Shown here: one piece after another, positions 22,502 to 32,765 of the stretch
How the letters are laid out: each line of letters begins with the position of its first letter
How positions within the stretch are numbered: position 1 is the first letter of the stretch
Assembly: GCA_002104985.1 (NCBI GenBank)
Contig: MCGO01000060.1
Span: 186,001-250,000 of the forward strand
Direction of reading: 5' to 3'
Origin: Rhizoclosmatium globosum
Lineage: Eukaryota > Chytridiomycota > Chytridiomycetes > Chytridiales > Chytriomycetaceae
DNA: 64,000 nucleotides
Notes under the pieces: model-generated
Database searches by the model: none
The model's input: the letters and a program-made list of their open reading frames with translations, nothing else
Told to the model about the DNA's origin: nothing
Made by a program: the position numbers and the translations under genes

Positions 22502-24247
22502 TTATTTCTTATTCAGATATATAATCATGATGAGACCGAACAACGCCCAAATCCAACTTCCACTCATAATCGCCGCAGCAAAGCAGATAAATTCCAATCT
22601 ACCGTATTCCCGCATCAATTGTACAACTTCTTTTCCCTCCTTCGAAATCGACATCGTATTTCCAAACTCAGGGTCCTTGAGATAAACCGCAACCCAAAAC
22701 AACGCGCATAGCAGACACGGCACATAAAACTGAACCAATGAACTCCAAATTCCATCCCCTAAAACCCCAAATCCATCAAAATACGAAACGAGCATAGGCC
22801 AGACAACCAAATACCAAACGCTCTGCCCAACAGCAAACACCAGAACCCGTTCCTTCTTCATCTCTCCATCCAACAACTCACCTATCCCACATAAAACCAA
22901 AACACAAACCCCAACCGCAACCGAAATACCTCGCCATCCCAAAACATCCTTCCGCATCTGAACACCCATTTGAAACACCACAACCGCCGCGAAATTCAGC
23001 AAAACGTACGCTGTCACAATCGCAGCACCAAAGGGTTCTTTCTCTGCACTGAACCCAAACAAATCAGGATTAAAATACCCAATATCCGCAGATGGGTCCT
23101 GTATCAAATTCGGAACCCGTGGAATATCATTCGGATCCCCAAGCCGCAACTCTGGCCGTTCAGGCGTCCACCCTGGCCCCATAAACACCCGATTCATAGC
23201 CTCCCTTGGACTCTTCGCTGTTACCACACCCGTCAAAACGTTCTTGAGGTGATGGAATTGAATCGTGATTGGGTCAAACGTATGAATGTTATGTGTAACA
23301 CCATACACCACGGGTTCAACGTCCCCCTTCTCCTGCTGATACGTTCCAAACATTATATCCCAGATAATCAGCACGCCCGCGTAGTTCTTGTCGATGCAGA
23401 AGGGGTTCCGGCCGTGATGCACGCGGTGGGAGCTTGGCGTGTTGATGACGTATTCGAGGGGGCCGAGGTGGGGTATGACTTCTGTGTGGATCCAGAACTG
23501 GAAGAGGAGGTTGAGCATGTTGTGGAATGCGAAGGATGGTGGTGGGATTATGAGGGCGAGGGGGAGGTAGAAGAAGGATGTGAAGAGGACTTGGGTTGTG
23601 GATTTGCGGAGGGCTGTGGAGAGGTTGTAGTCTTGACTGTTGTGGTGTGCTGTGTAGCGAGGGGGTTTGAAGGGTGAGTTAGGTGGAAAAGGTATGGTGG
23701 AGGAGGAATACTCAACTGACGTGACTAGCCCATCCAATGTTTAATTCGTGTGATCCACGGTGAGCCCAGTAATAAGCCAGGTCAACTCCCAAAAACGATA
23801 ATACCCAAACAACAAGATCCCACTGCTCGTCAAATCGGACAAGGCAAATCCGGTTGTACAACCAAACATACATTGTGATTTGAAACTCTTTCAACAACAA
23901 GTCAGATGTCTGTTGGAGAACCCCTAAACCAATCGAGCCAATCATATCATTCAAGCGCGGAAACTGTGGGAGACGTTTCTTTGGCTTGGTGGCGTACAGC
24001 TTGGCATGTAAGTGAATCAGGAGAACAGCTGCCATTTCTAGAAACAGGAAGGCAATGAAGATGGGCTGAGCTTTTGCGATAACGTTGGGGACCTCGGTAA
24101 GAGACTTGTAGCTAGTGTCAAATGGATTGACAACGTAAAACATCCTGAGGGTGTCTATATTGGGGTATCTTTAGATGAGTAAAGTCTTCAAGGAAGGTTG
24201 GTGATGTAGGAATAGAGTGTACCAGCCACAACGGAAGATGACGCCAT
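22502..24247 (-). CDS. AGMO: Alkylglycerol monooxygenase (ether-lipid cleaving, tetrahydrobiopterin-dependent family)
   Basis: Strong homologue of alkylglycerol monooxygenase (TMEM195), an ER di-iron enzyme that uses tetrahydrobiopterin to cleave the O-alkyl bond of ether glycerolipids. Exons 24247-24223, 24154-23717 and 23649-22502 give 536 residues. RMFYVVNPFDTSY matches the vertebrate start. Histidine boxes are HRGSH (in AYYWAHRGSHELNIGWASH), THHNSQDYNLSTALR, and HRVHHGRNPFCIDKNYAGVL, nearly identical to the animal enzyme. QFWIHTEVIPHLGPLEY lies between. The conserved VTHH is made only by the GTTGAG donor at 23716, which supports that unusual splice site. The C-terminal membrane region is longer than in human (about 445 residues). 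The enzyme implies ether lipids and a pterin cofactor in this organism. A generic sterol desaturase is the alternative but fits less well. Confidence 0.9.
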
Positions 24248-24528
24248 GATCGAAAGGTTGTCGCGGAATAATTCAGAAGCGGGATGTTTATCGTTGAAAA
24301 ACGAGAGGCGGAAAATCATATTCCCCACCTTGGATCAAATCTATACACTGACGAGAGGAATGTCGGAATTTGAGACACTAAAAAATACGAAGGAGAGAAA
24401 TGAAAAGAATGTATCAGAGGAAGGTAGCTTACTCATTCTTAACGATTTATCAAAAACAAGACCTTTATAAAAACCACACTCTCTAACCCCTCCACAAGTA
24501 TACTTCCTCACATTTCCCATCTTAAACA

Positions 24529-27120
24529 TCACAACTCAACACCCTGAAACAAATCAACATCCTCCACCAAAAACTCCTTAATAGCTTCCAACGCGACATC
24601 CTCGTCCTCTCCACTACTACTCCCCGAATCCGAAAAGACATGTCCATCGTCATCGTTTTCAATCTCGGATGCATGTGGACCTGTAGTAGTTGGGATTTGC
24701 GAGGCGTCCCAGTCTGCGTCTATTGAGTCGTATAGGAGTGCGAAGCTGTGGAATTACGGGAGGTTAAAAGGGGGTTTGGAATAGAGGGGTATGAGAGGGG
24801 GAGGTTTACCTTTTCCGTTTCGATGTCGTTGCGGATACTGTTGATGTTGATTTTTGGAGTGTTGGATGTGTTGGTGGGGGGTGAATGTTTGGACTCGATG
24901 TTCGCGATGAGCGGCTTATGAATTTCGAGGGTGGTGATGGAGAGGTTGTTGGGCTTTGGAGGCGTTGTGGGTGCGAGCGGGTTGGGGATTGATACGAGTG
25001 CTGATGTTGCTGATGTTGGGTATAAATAGAGTTGGGTCGCGGTTGGGATGTTGATGTTGTTGAGGTGGGTATTGAGCGGGAAGGTTGTAAAGAGGTTTGA
25101 GAGTTGTGGGCCTGAGGTTGACTGGTAGATGATTGCGAGGAACGTGGATATTGGAGTAACGGGGAATGTGAATAAATACGCGTCGATATCGGTGGCTGTG
25201 TGTGACGAGATTGTGATGGTATAGAAGACTGTAACGGTTGCGAAGACTGTGACCGTTGAGACGGTTGAGACTTGGAAGATCCAACAGAAAGACGTGAATG
25301 TATAGACGGCTGAGACAGTTGAGAAGGCTGAGAAGCTTGAACCCCCGCATGCATTCGTTGACTTAAAAGCGGCACAGCCGAAATCAACCCCAAATTCGGT
25401 TTCGATAACGACGACGAGATCTCATCTCTCTGAGACCCAACTCCAGTCCTTATCCGAGGCTCATCATCAAACCCAACAGCCTCATCTTCCGTCTCCTCAT
25501 CATTTTCCATCGCCCCACGCTTTTGATAGTTCTGAAGATACGGTTGATTCGATTGAGAAAGGGGTTGCGTGGCTGAAGGCGAGGCAGGACGTGAATCATC
25601 GAACCCAACTGCGTCTTCGTCTTCTGATTCGTGTTGAGAGGGGGTATTCAGGGATGGCTTAGGTGTATTTGTTTTGTGGGGGATTGAAGGCTGGGAGAGT
25701 GGGAGAGTGGATGACGTGCGAGAGAGGGGTAGGGAGGATATCCGGGGAATAGCTATTGTACGTTGCTGGGAGTTGGAAAGAGGTACAGATTGAGGCGGTG
25801 ATGGTGTCGGTTTTGGTGCTGGCGATGTATTGACTGATGGATCGTATTCCTCGAGGAGTTCCCCTTTTTCAGACACATCTTTCATCGACGCGTCTAAAGC
25901 ATCATCAACTTCAACAGCTCCTTTATCGTTTTCTAGTTCACTGGAACTCGATTCATTCGCAGATGAGGATATTCGCGGTGCTGTAGACTCAAGAGGCATA
26001 TTGGGCTGATTCGACGACTCCGACGGTGAAGCTTCAGATGATAATTCAATCACATTCTTTGATGCAGTGACTGGTACAGTTTCAGTCTCCATTGGATCAG
26101 TCTCCATCGCGTCTACATCAATCACCTCCTTCACTGATTCTTCCTTCCCTCCCCGCCATCAAGTTCCTCATCTTCCACCAAATCCATCGAACGTTGAATA
26201 ACAAGCCGCGCCTTCTTTTGAGACAACTGCGCCATCAAAGAAGGTTTCACCGAGAGTTTCAGCAGTGTATCAGCCAATTCATGAGAAGACTTGCCCTCCT
26301 CCTCCTCATCCACACCCACAACTTCCCCAACCTCCTCCTCTTCTTCTCTCTTTTTCTCTAGGACAGAACAAGGAGGCGGCTCTCCATTCATAGAAGGCAC
26401 TGGTATCCTTAAACCATCGACTTCATCTTCAGTCTCATCCCCATCCTCCTTTGCCTCCACTTCCTTTCGCTCAATGACAACAGCATCCACGTCTATCGGC
26501 TGCTCATCTTCCATATCGACATCCATAGCATCTTCTTCCTTCTTTTCTTGGATCTGAACAGTGTCCGGAAGATTCGAGTGTGGATCAACGACGCCCTTAA
26601 CAAAGGCTTCGTTTACATCACTGGTTTCACGAGTACTTATTAGATCCTTTGACTTCGCGGTTGATGTATTCGAGGGGAGTGTGACTGTTGATTGAGGATA
26701 ACGAGGCGGAGTTGGTGCATTTGCAAAGACATCTTCCTGCGAAAAGACGAGCGAGTCGTTTGGAAGATTGACTTGATCCTGCGAATGGTTTGTTGATTGT
26801 TTTAATTTGTCGTTGAAGAAGAAGGTGGTTTCACAGGCAACGTTCAACGACTGCGAAAACAGAGGAAGATTGTCGGTGTCTTCTTCTTCTTCTTCTTCTT
26901 CTTTTGGCGATTCGTTTAATTGATGCGACAAAGTGGCAGCGGTGGTGGTTTGAAGGGCTTCGAGAATGGACTGGGTTTGACTGTGGTGAAGGAGAAGGTG
27001 CGAGGCTGTTGAAGAAGTGGTGGTGGTGTTGATGCTGGTTGTGCATTCAAGCGGAATGTGCCCGCCTTTAAATACAATTTGGCGGGCTCGTTCAACCAAC
27101 TGCGAAAGGTTGGTTGTCAT
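24529..27120 (-). CDS. Large acidic, SQ-rich disordered protein
   Basis: Three exons: 27120-26179, about 26128-24810 and 24745-24529, about 825 residues. The first junction was set by phase (50-nt intron, GTGGAA...GTGAAG); slightly different sites are possible because the two frames overlap. The start MTTNLSQLVERARQIVF is a likely helix. The middle is acidic and low complexity, with EEEEEEE and DVDMEDEQPIDVDAV. The C-terminal third is Ser, Gln and Pro rich with dozens of SQ pairs (LSQPSIHSRL, SQPSQRSQSSQPLQ), as in ATM/ATR substrate clusters. It ends with a compact segment FALLYDSIDADWD and DVALEAIKEFLVEDVDLF that is the most likely conserved part. QSxxxF-like and IDVDA repeats suggest short binding motifs. 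No enzyme domain. A nuclear DNA-damage or chromatin scaffold is a guess from composition. I do not recognise the family. Confidence 0.65.
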
Positions 27121-27181
27121 TTGACTTTGTTCAAAGTGAGACACAGAGAAAGTGAATTGAACAGACAAAATAAATAAAGAA

Positions 27182-28096
27182 TTAAAATGTGGGAATTCGA
27201 TGTACTGTCACTCGTTGTCTCTTGAATTCAACGGCTGTTTCGGTCGAATAGGTGCGTATTGGTACCTTCTTTGGCTTCGAACCAACAACACCAACAACAA
27301 GCACACACACAAACACCATGCATCCAACACATACTGAAATATCTTCGTGCATTCCTACATACTGCATCCATTCAACACTCAGTATCGATAACACGCCTGC
27401 ACTTTGTATTGCTGTTTTGTGGCTTTTGAATATCCATACCAACAGAAAAACTAGTATTGATACGCCGCAAGAGAATAGTACTCGTGTGCTTGGAACTAGC
27501 AGAGATGTAATAGTCGTTGAATAATATTCGTACATCGAGACAATAGAATCGTGCGTTGTCTGGAGTTGCATGGATGTGTCAGAGAGTGTTGATAGAGTTT
27601 TTGAGATTGTTTCCATGTGTTCTTGGATTTGTGGTTGGACACTGGTCATTGTTTCTAGTATAGATGCAGTCATGTTTGACAGGGCGTGTAACGAAGTTGT
27701 CGTGTCAGTCTTAGGTAAATGAGTTATTGATAAGACGCGACAAATTGAAGAATTTACCATCAACGCGTCCATAAATACATCCCGCTCCCTAATCACTTCA
27801 AATACCTTGCCTTGACTCTTAACCAACTCACCAGCAAGATCACCCACCCCACCTGTAACCCTCTCAAAAACACTCTCCACCAACACCTCAATCCTCCCCC
27901 GAACACCAACCTCCCACTCCTCAAACCAAACCCGTCCCCTCCGTACCTCTTCTTCCATCCTCTCCATTTCCGCCAAAACCCGTTTCACACGCTCCTCAAC
28001 TTCACAACTCACATCCCGACTCTCCCAAACAACAGACCGCACAGACTCCATATACACTACCAGATTCCGTGCATGTGAGAGCGTCACCAAGTCCAT
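27182..28096 (-). CDS. Coiled-coil membrane protein (possible karyogamy-type KAR5/GEX1 relative)
   Basis: Start Met at 28096 (MDLVTLSHARNLVVYME); an upstream in-frame stretch is a poly-Lys artefact of a 17-T run. The reading frame is open throughout but contains a perfect 48-nt intron (GTAAAT at about 27759 to CCTAAG at about 27712) that removes 16 codons without changing frame, so about 288 residues is most likely. The N-terminal half is a charged coiled coil (EERVKRVLAEMERMEEEV), then Thr/Ser-rich helices, then three hydrophobic segments: VLFSCGVSILVFLLVWIF, one near SAGVLSILSVEW, and VCVGCMVFVCVLVVGVVG. A basic tail follows. Helices followed by two or three membrane spans resemble nuclear-envelope fusion proteins of the KAR5/GEX1/Brambleberry group, but the N-terminal Cys-rich domain is not seen. 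Function is unassigned. Confidence 0.6.
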   Translation of the reverse strand: MDLVTLSHARNLVVYMESVRSVVWESRDVSCEVEERVKRVLAEMERMEEEVRRGRVWFEEWEVGVRGRIEVLVESVFERVTGGVGDLAGELVKSQGKVFEVIRERDVFMDALMVNSSICRVLSITHLPKTDTTTSLHALSNMTASILETMTSVQPQIQEHMETISKTLSTLSDTSMQLQTTHDSIVSMYEYYSTTITSLLVPSTRVLFSCGVSILVFLLVWIFKSHKTAIQSAGVLSILSVEWMQYVGMHEDISVCVGCMVFVCVLVVGVVGSKPKKVPIRTYSTETAVEFKRQRVTVHRIPTF

Positions 28097-29337
28097 GCAC
28101 ACAAGGTTCACGTATCTGTTTTTTTGAATGTATGAAGAATAAAAAAAGGGGCGTGCATGGAAGATTTTTTTTTTTTTTTTTGAGAGATGGAATTTGGTTT
28201 TACTTTGAGGTTGTTGTGTAGGACGTCCAGTGTTGTGTGGATGCACGGGCTAGGGCGGATGTGCACTTGTGGAGAGACTTTTCGTCTTGTTCTTTGTTCA
28301 TCTGTTTACGTGTTTTTTTCATTAATGAGTCTATCGTGAAGGGGGGAGTCCACCCGTTGGGGAGTCATCAGTCATATCAGGAATTAAATTCAACTTGCCC
28401 CAACACACCCAATAATCTCACTCTCTTATCACTGAACTTTTTAAAACCAAACGTGAAACTCAACTTTCGGGTCTAGACATGCACGTGGGATTGAGAGGGA
28501 GGCTGAGCGCAGTTCGCAGAGGGTTAGGGAGATGGACAGAGACGTGAGTGCGGATTGGATTGAGCATTGTGAAGGATTCGTTAAGGAATCGATGGCTGTT
28601 GCGAGACACGGGGTTTGTGGGATGTGTGTGGAGAGTGGGTATTGATTTGGATGTGACATTTCTGGCGGACTTTTTTGACTTGACTTCAAGAGACACTTTT
28701 GAATTGGAAGAATTCATTTATTTCCTTTTTGTCCAAGACTTGGGGTTGTTGGGTGGAAATCATTAATGACAATTACCAACACGTCATTTACTTATTCTCT
28801 TGTCTACTTTTAACAGGAGTTTTTATATAGAAAATCTATCAACGGAATGCCGTCGGCGAGAAAATCATCAGTAGAAGTCTCGACGTTCGTACAAATGTTT
28901 GTACTGGCTGTTATTTTCAAAGACATAAGAACTTACGGTTTTTTAAATAGCTGGGTCTCAGTAGTTTGGACAACGGTCGTGGTCATATCCAAAGAAGATG
29001 ATTTGGTTCTCTGTTTATAAGTTTTGACTTATGATTAAATGACTAATTTTCAAATGGTAAAAAGAAAAAAGCGACATTTACAATTCCTAAGTTATGTGTC
29101 TTCATTTATTGTTCTATCCGAGTTCAGTTGTTTAATGAATAATAAGGGGACTCTTATTAGACAAGCGGCTCTCCCAACTTGTCTCCTTCAAATCGAATCC
29201 GAGGATAGGTAGTACCATCGTGCATTGAATGACAACTACCTCTAGTACGACGCCAGCCAGACAAGTAAGTACTAGTACAAGTACAAGTAGTAGTAGTACT
29301 TTAATTCTTTTGTATTAATTGAATCACTTCTGAATTA
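28097..29337. other. Long intergenic region
   Basis: About 1.2 kb between divergent genes. It holds a run of 17 T (28165-28181), AT-rich DNA, and near 29245-29300 a string of CTAGTAC/AGTAC and TAG triplet repeats just upstream of the RhoGAP gene. Open frames around 28440-28770 on both strands lack recognisable content. Probably two promoters and possibly an unrecognised small gene. Confidence 0.5.
29266..29300 (+). repeat. AGTAC/TAG simple-sequence tract
   Basis: Short irregular repeats of AGTAC, AGTACA and TAG about 40-70 bases before the ATG of the RhoGAP gene. The CTAGTACGAGTACTGTAC motif recurs in that gene's first intron near 29772. It may be transcribed 5' UTR sequence; function unknown. 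Confidence 0.5.
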
Positions 29338-32220
29338 ATGTATCGGCAGCTTGGAGCGCAGCGCACCCGGCCAACCTCTGCCTCCTCGACAACATCGTCG
29401 CACCGATCGTCGACAGCGCTGAGTCCGGCGCTCTTTCCCACTTCGCTGACGTCGCTTCCAGACGACTCGAACCAACCACTCTCACTCTCACCAGTATCAC
29501 CCAAACGAAGCTCGTACGGACACCCGCCCAAGACCGAGTCGCCGACATCGCTGATTCCATTCACATCGCGCTTCTTTGGCGCACACGGATCGACAAGGGA
29601 CGTGCGCGAGGGTGTGCGAGTGCTGCACGAATCACTTGGTTCGCACTTGAAGGAACTCGATCTGGTTGCCGCGGTTCTTGTTCGCAGAATTACCTCGGAG
29701 GAAAGTGCGGCAAAGGCGTGTGAAGAGAGTGTGGCGGCGTTGGTCCCGAGTCTGATGTACAGTATTAAAAACTAGTACGAGTACTGTACCCTAAATTGAT
29801 GATCCAATCCACACAGGGAACTCCATCAACCCGCTTCCATCCTTCCTACGCTTTCTACCTATGCTACTACTCTCTCGCAAATGGCCGCTGCTCATCGTCT
29901 TCTTGCAGAGCGTCTCTCGCAAAATGGTGTTGCTGTGATCAAGGACTTTTGTGCGAAACATCGGAGATTGGTGGATCTAAAAAGGACGGAGGTCGATTCG
30001 CATTATTCGGTTTATTTGAAGAGTCTGCAGGAATTGGAGGCGAAAAGAGCCGCCTTTTTTGGGGAGGTGGAGGGTGTCGTTGGGAAGAAGGTTAGTTGGA
30101 ACTTGGAAGCGAAGACTAACTCAACGAAGAACGAGTAAAAGAAGAGTGAGAGACAGCATGGGAACGATTCGATCCAAGGACGAAGGGAGTCTCTAGTTCG
30201 CGCGGAAACTGGGTAAATGGGACGAATAGAGGGAAGTGAGCAGGAAAAGTATTGTGGGTGCCCGTGAACGATCTATCGCGAAGCAAACTTGAAGATGCTG
30301 CCCATTTTTTCTTCTTTGAACGAGGAACAAGGGAAATATGGATCGTTTCATACCTACTTAGTGAGCGTAGCGAACTCCCCTTTGCGGAGCGAACCAGACG
30401 AGAATTCCTTCTGGGACTTTTCATTGAATGAGGAGCGAACGATATTTACATCGTGTCAAACAAATAGCTGGGATTAGTAAGCGCCTATGAATGTCCTTTC
30501 GCTTGTTACCAGCCACTACTTGGCATTATGCTAAAATTCTAACTTAAAAATAATAGGAATATCTTGGTGCACTAACTACGGCAGAACACGCACGTTCAGC
30601 AGTCGAATTCCACATTACAGAGTTTTTACAATATGCTCAAGACACTCAACATGCGCGATTGCAACTCTCCCGCGAAGTATTTACAATGCTCGAAGACGCG
30701 CAAACAAACTTTTACCACACCCAACTCCAAAACTGGGCACCCCCTTCCAACCAAACCACAGACGATTCCGACGACGAAGACTCGCCCACACCTGTACAAA
30801 CCACAAAACTCGCTTCTCCAGACCCTCTCCTCGGCACACAAGAAATCGCCCACGTGCTTCAAACAGGAACAAGACATACCCAACCCATCCTCTTGGACCC
30901 AATCATCCCCCTCTGTCAATGCTTCGGAATCTCTCTTGAAGCTTTACACCAAGCAACGTCAGACCCGATTCCACCATTCCTTCGAAAATGCATTGCATCG
31001 TTGCACGAGTCCCTCACGCTTCGTAAATTGAAGACACCCGTTGATGCATGGATCACGGGGTCGGCTGGGTTGGCGCAAGTTCCTGCGATTCAGTTTTTGC
31101 GGATGGAAGCGAATGGGACTTGTGGTGGGTCGGGTGTGCATTATAGTCGTGTGAAGAGGGAGGAGCCTAGTGTTATTTCTGCGCTTGTGAAGGAGTTTTT
31201 GGGTGAACTGCCGGTCGGGCTTGTTGGTACGGAAGTGGAGGAGACGTTGAGGATCGTGTATGATGCGTATGGTGAGTGTTTGTTGTTTCATTGTGTGGTT
31301 CGCTGACATTATGGCGAATAGAAACGGTCGATATGGAAGAAGACGATACAATCCGTCTCAAAACTGTTTCATCCTTGCTTCTAACCCTCCCAACATCGCA
31401 CTACGAAACCTTGAAGCTCCTTTCCCACCTCCTCCACATTACAACAAAAGACCTCCCAGACACATCCCCAAAACTCTTCCACTTAATCCGCACCCTCTCC
31501 CCCCTCATCCTCCGCGCCAAAATCGAAACCACCGAATCCCTCCAAGACACACTACGCGACAAACTCTGCTACGACCTCCTCCGAAACTACACCGACATCT
31601 TCCCCGCCCTCGACGACGACCCCACGAACGACCACTACAACGACCGCGTCTTCGCACCCCCGACAACCCCACCCCCAACAGACACCTTCGACGACGACGA
31701 CGACATCCCGAACCGCGGACGCCACCGCATCTCCCGAAACAGCACCCTCTTCAGCGGCCTCGTCGAAGGAAGCAAAGACGTTGCCGAAGGCGCGTGGAGG
31801 GGTCTCGTTAAAACCGTGAGTGGATTGAACATGAACCGCGCAGCAGCTACTAGTGCGCCGCAAGAAAACGTGTTGTTTGATTCTGGGGTTGGACGGCGGT
31901 TCACGGTGGGGAGTCCGCTATCTCGGGGGAGGGAGAGTGAGAGCGGGGAGGAGTGGGCGCTTCCTGGGGATATGGCTCGACGACATACGTCTTCAGTTGA
32001 TGCAGCGGCGCGGCGGCTTGGGCTTGACAACTTTTCGGATGTGGAGGAGAGTGAGTATGAGGAGGATAATGGGGTGAGAGCTGTTGTGTGTAATTGGAAG
32101 GGGTGTGGAAGGGAGTTTGAAGGGAATAAGGCTTTGATGTTGCATATTGCTGGTGTGCATATGGGGCATGATGGTACTTCGAGTGGGGTTGTTGTTGTCT
32201 CGAATCCTGCTTCTATGTGA
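29338..32220 (+). CDS. F-BAR/RhoGAP-type protein with C-terminal C2H2 zinc finger
   Basis: Four exons, 29338-29756, 29817-30090, 30557-31271 and 31322-32220, encode 768 residues. After a Ser-rich start, residues about 90-270 are helical and read like an F-BAR membrane-bending domain (RRITSEESAAKACEESVAAL and ELEAKRAAFFGEVEG). Residues about 310-520 follow a RhoGAP: FGISLEAL, PPFLRKCIASL, ITGSA, ISALVKEFLGELPVGL and TIRLKTVSSLLLTLP, then LLKLLSHLLHIT. In the loop that normally reads FR-SGSA the sequence is AWITGSA, so the catalytic arginine finger appears replaced. The C-terminus has CNWKGC with HIAGVHM, a C2H2 zinc finger, unusual for this protein class. Architecture resembles fungal Rgd1/Rgd2, which regulate Rho GTPases at sites of growth. 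The second intron (466 nt) is far longer than the rest and could hide an exon. Confidence 0.72.
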
Positions 32221-32765
32221 ATGTATACCTGATAAGGTGGGGGTTTTTGATGGTGTTTTGGTTGTCTATGTGTTGTGTTTGGTTCTATGGCGTTATCCCC
32301 CCTACTTACTCTTTGCTTTTCTTTGAACTCGTTCTACATGCTCATATAATAGATTTGACTGGATATCTTTTATTCCATTGACTCAATGTTTGTTTTGATC
32401 TATGGTGGCGTAGCAGATTCTGCGCAATCCCAACCACATTCAAAACAATTCAAAAAATGCAACCATCCCTTTCTTCTCACGCTGAAACTCCGCAAAAGAA
32501 GCGATTCTCCCTCGCTTCCCTCTTCACGCACAAACAATCAGAGCCCCAACATCAACAAAGCCTCCCAGTCCCCTAAACATCCCACATCAAAATCTCCGAC
32601 AAACTCTCTCTAACCCTCCAACACCCACTTTCACACACCGACAAAAAACGCGCCAAAAAAGCACGCGCAAATCAACAAACCCATTCAATCTCTCCGTCAC
32701 AACTCCTCTCAGACCCGTCCCTCCTCACACAACAACACCCTCTACCCTCTTCCTCCAAACCATTC

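Noticed and set aside
22970..23677. 235-codon plus-strand frame
   Set aside because: Antisense to the conserved AGMO coding exon; composition is a mirror of that gene.
28165..28181. Run of 17 T as a terminator or poly-Lys N-terminus
   Set aside because: It lies upstream of the likely start of the membrane protein; a poly-Lys extension is not credible.
31260..31811. 183-codon Arg/Pro-rich frame
   Set aside because: Shifted frame of RhoGAP exon 4; only low-complexity residues.
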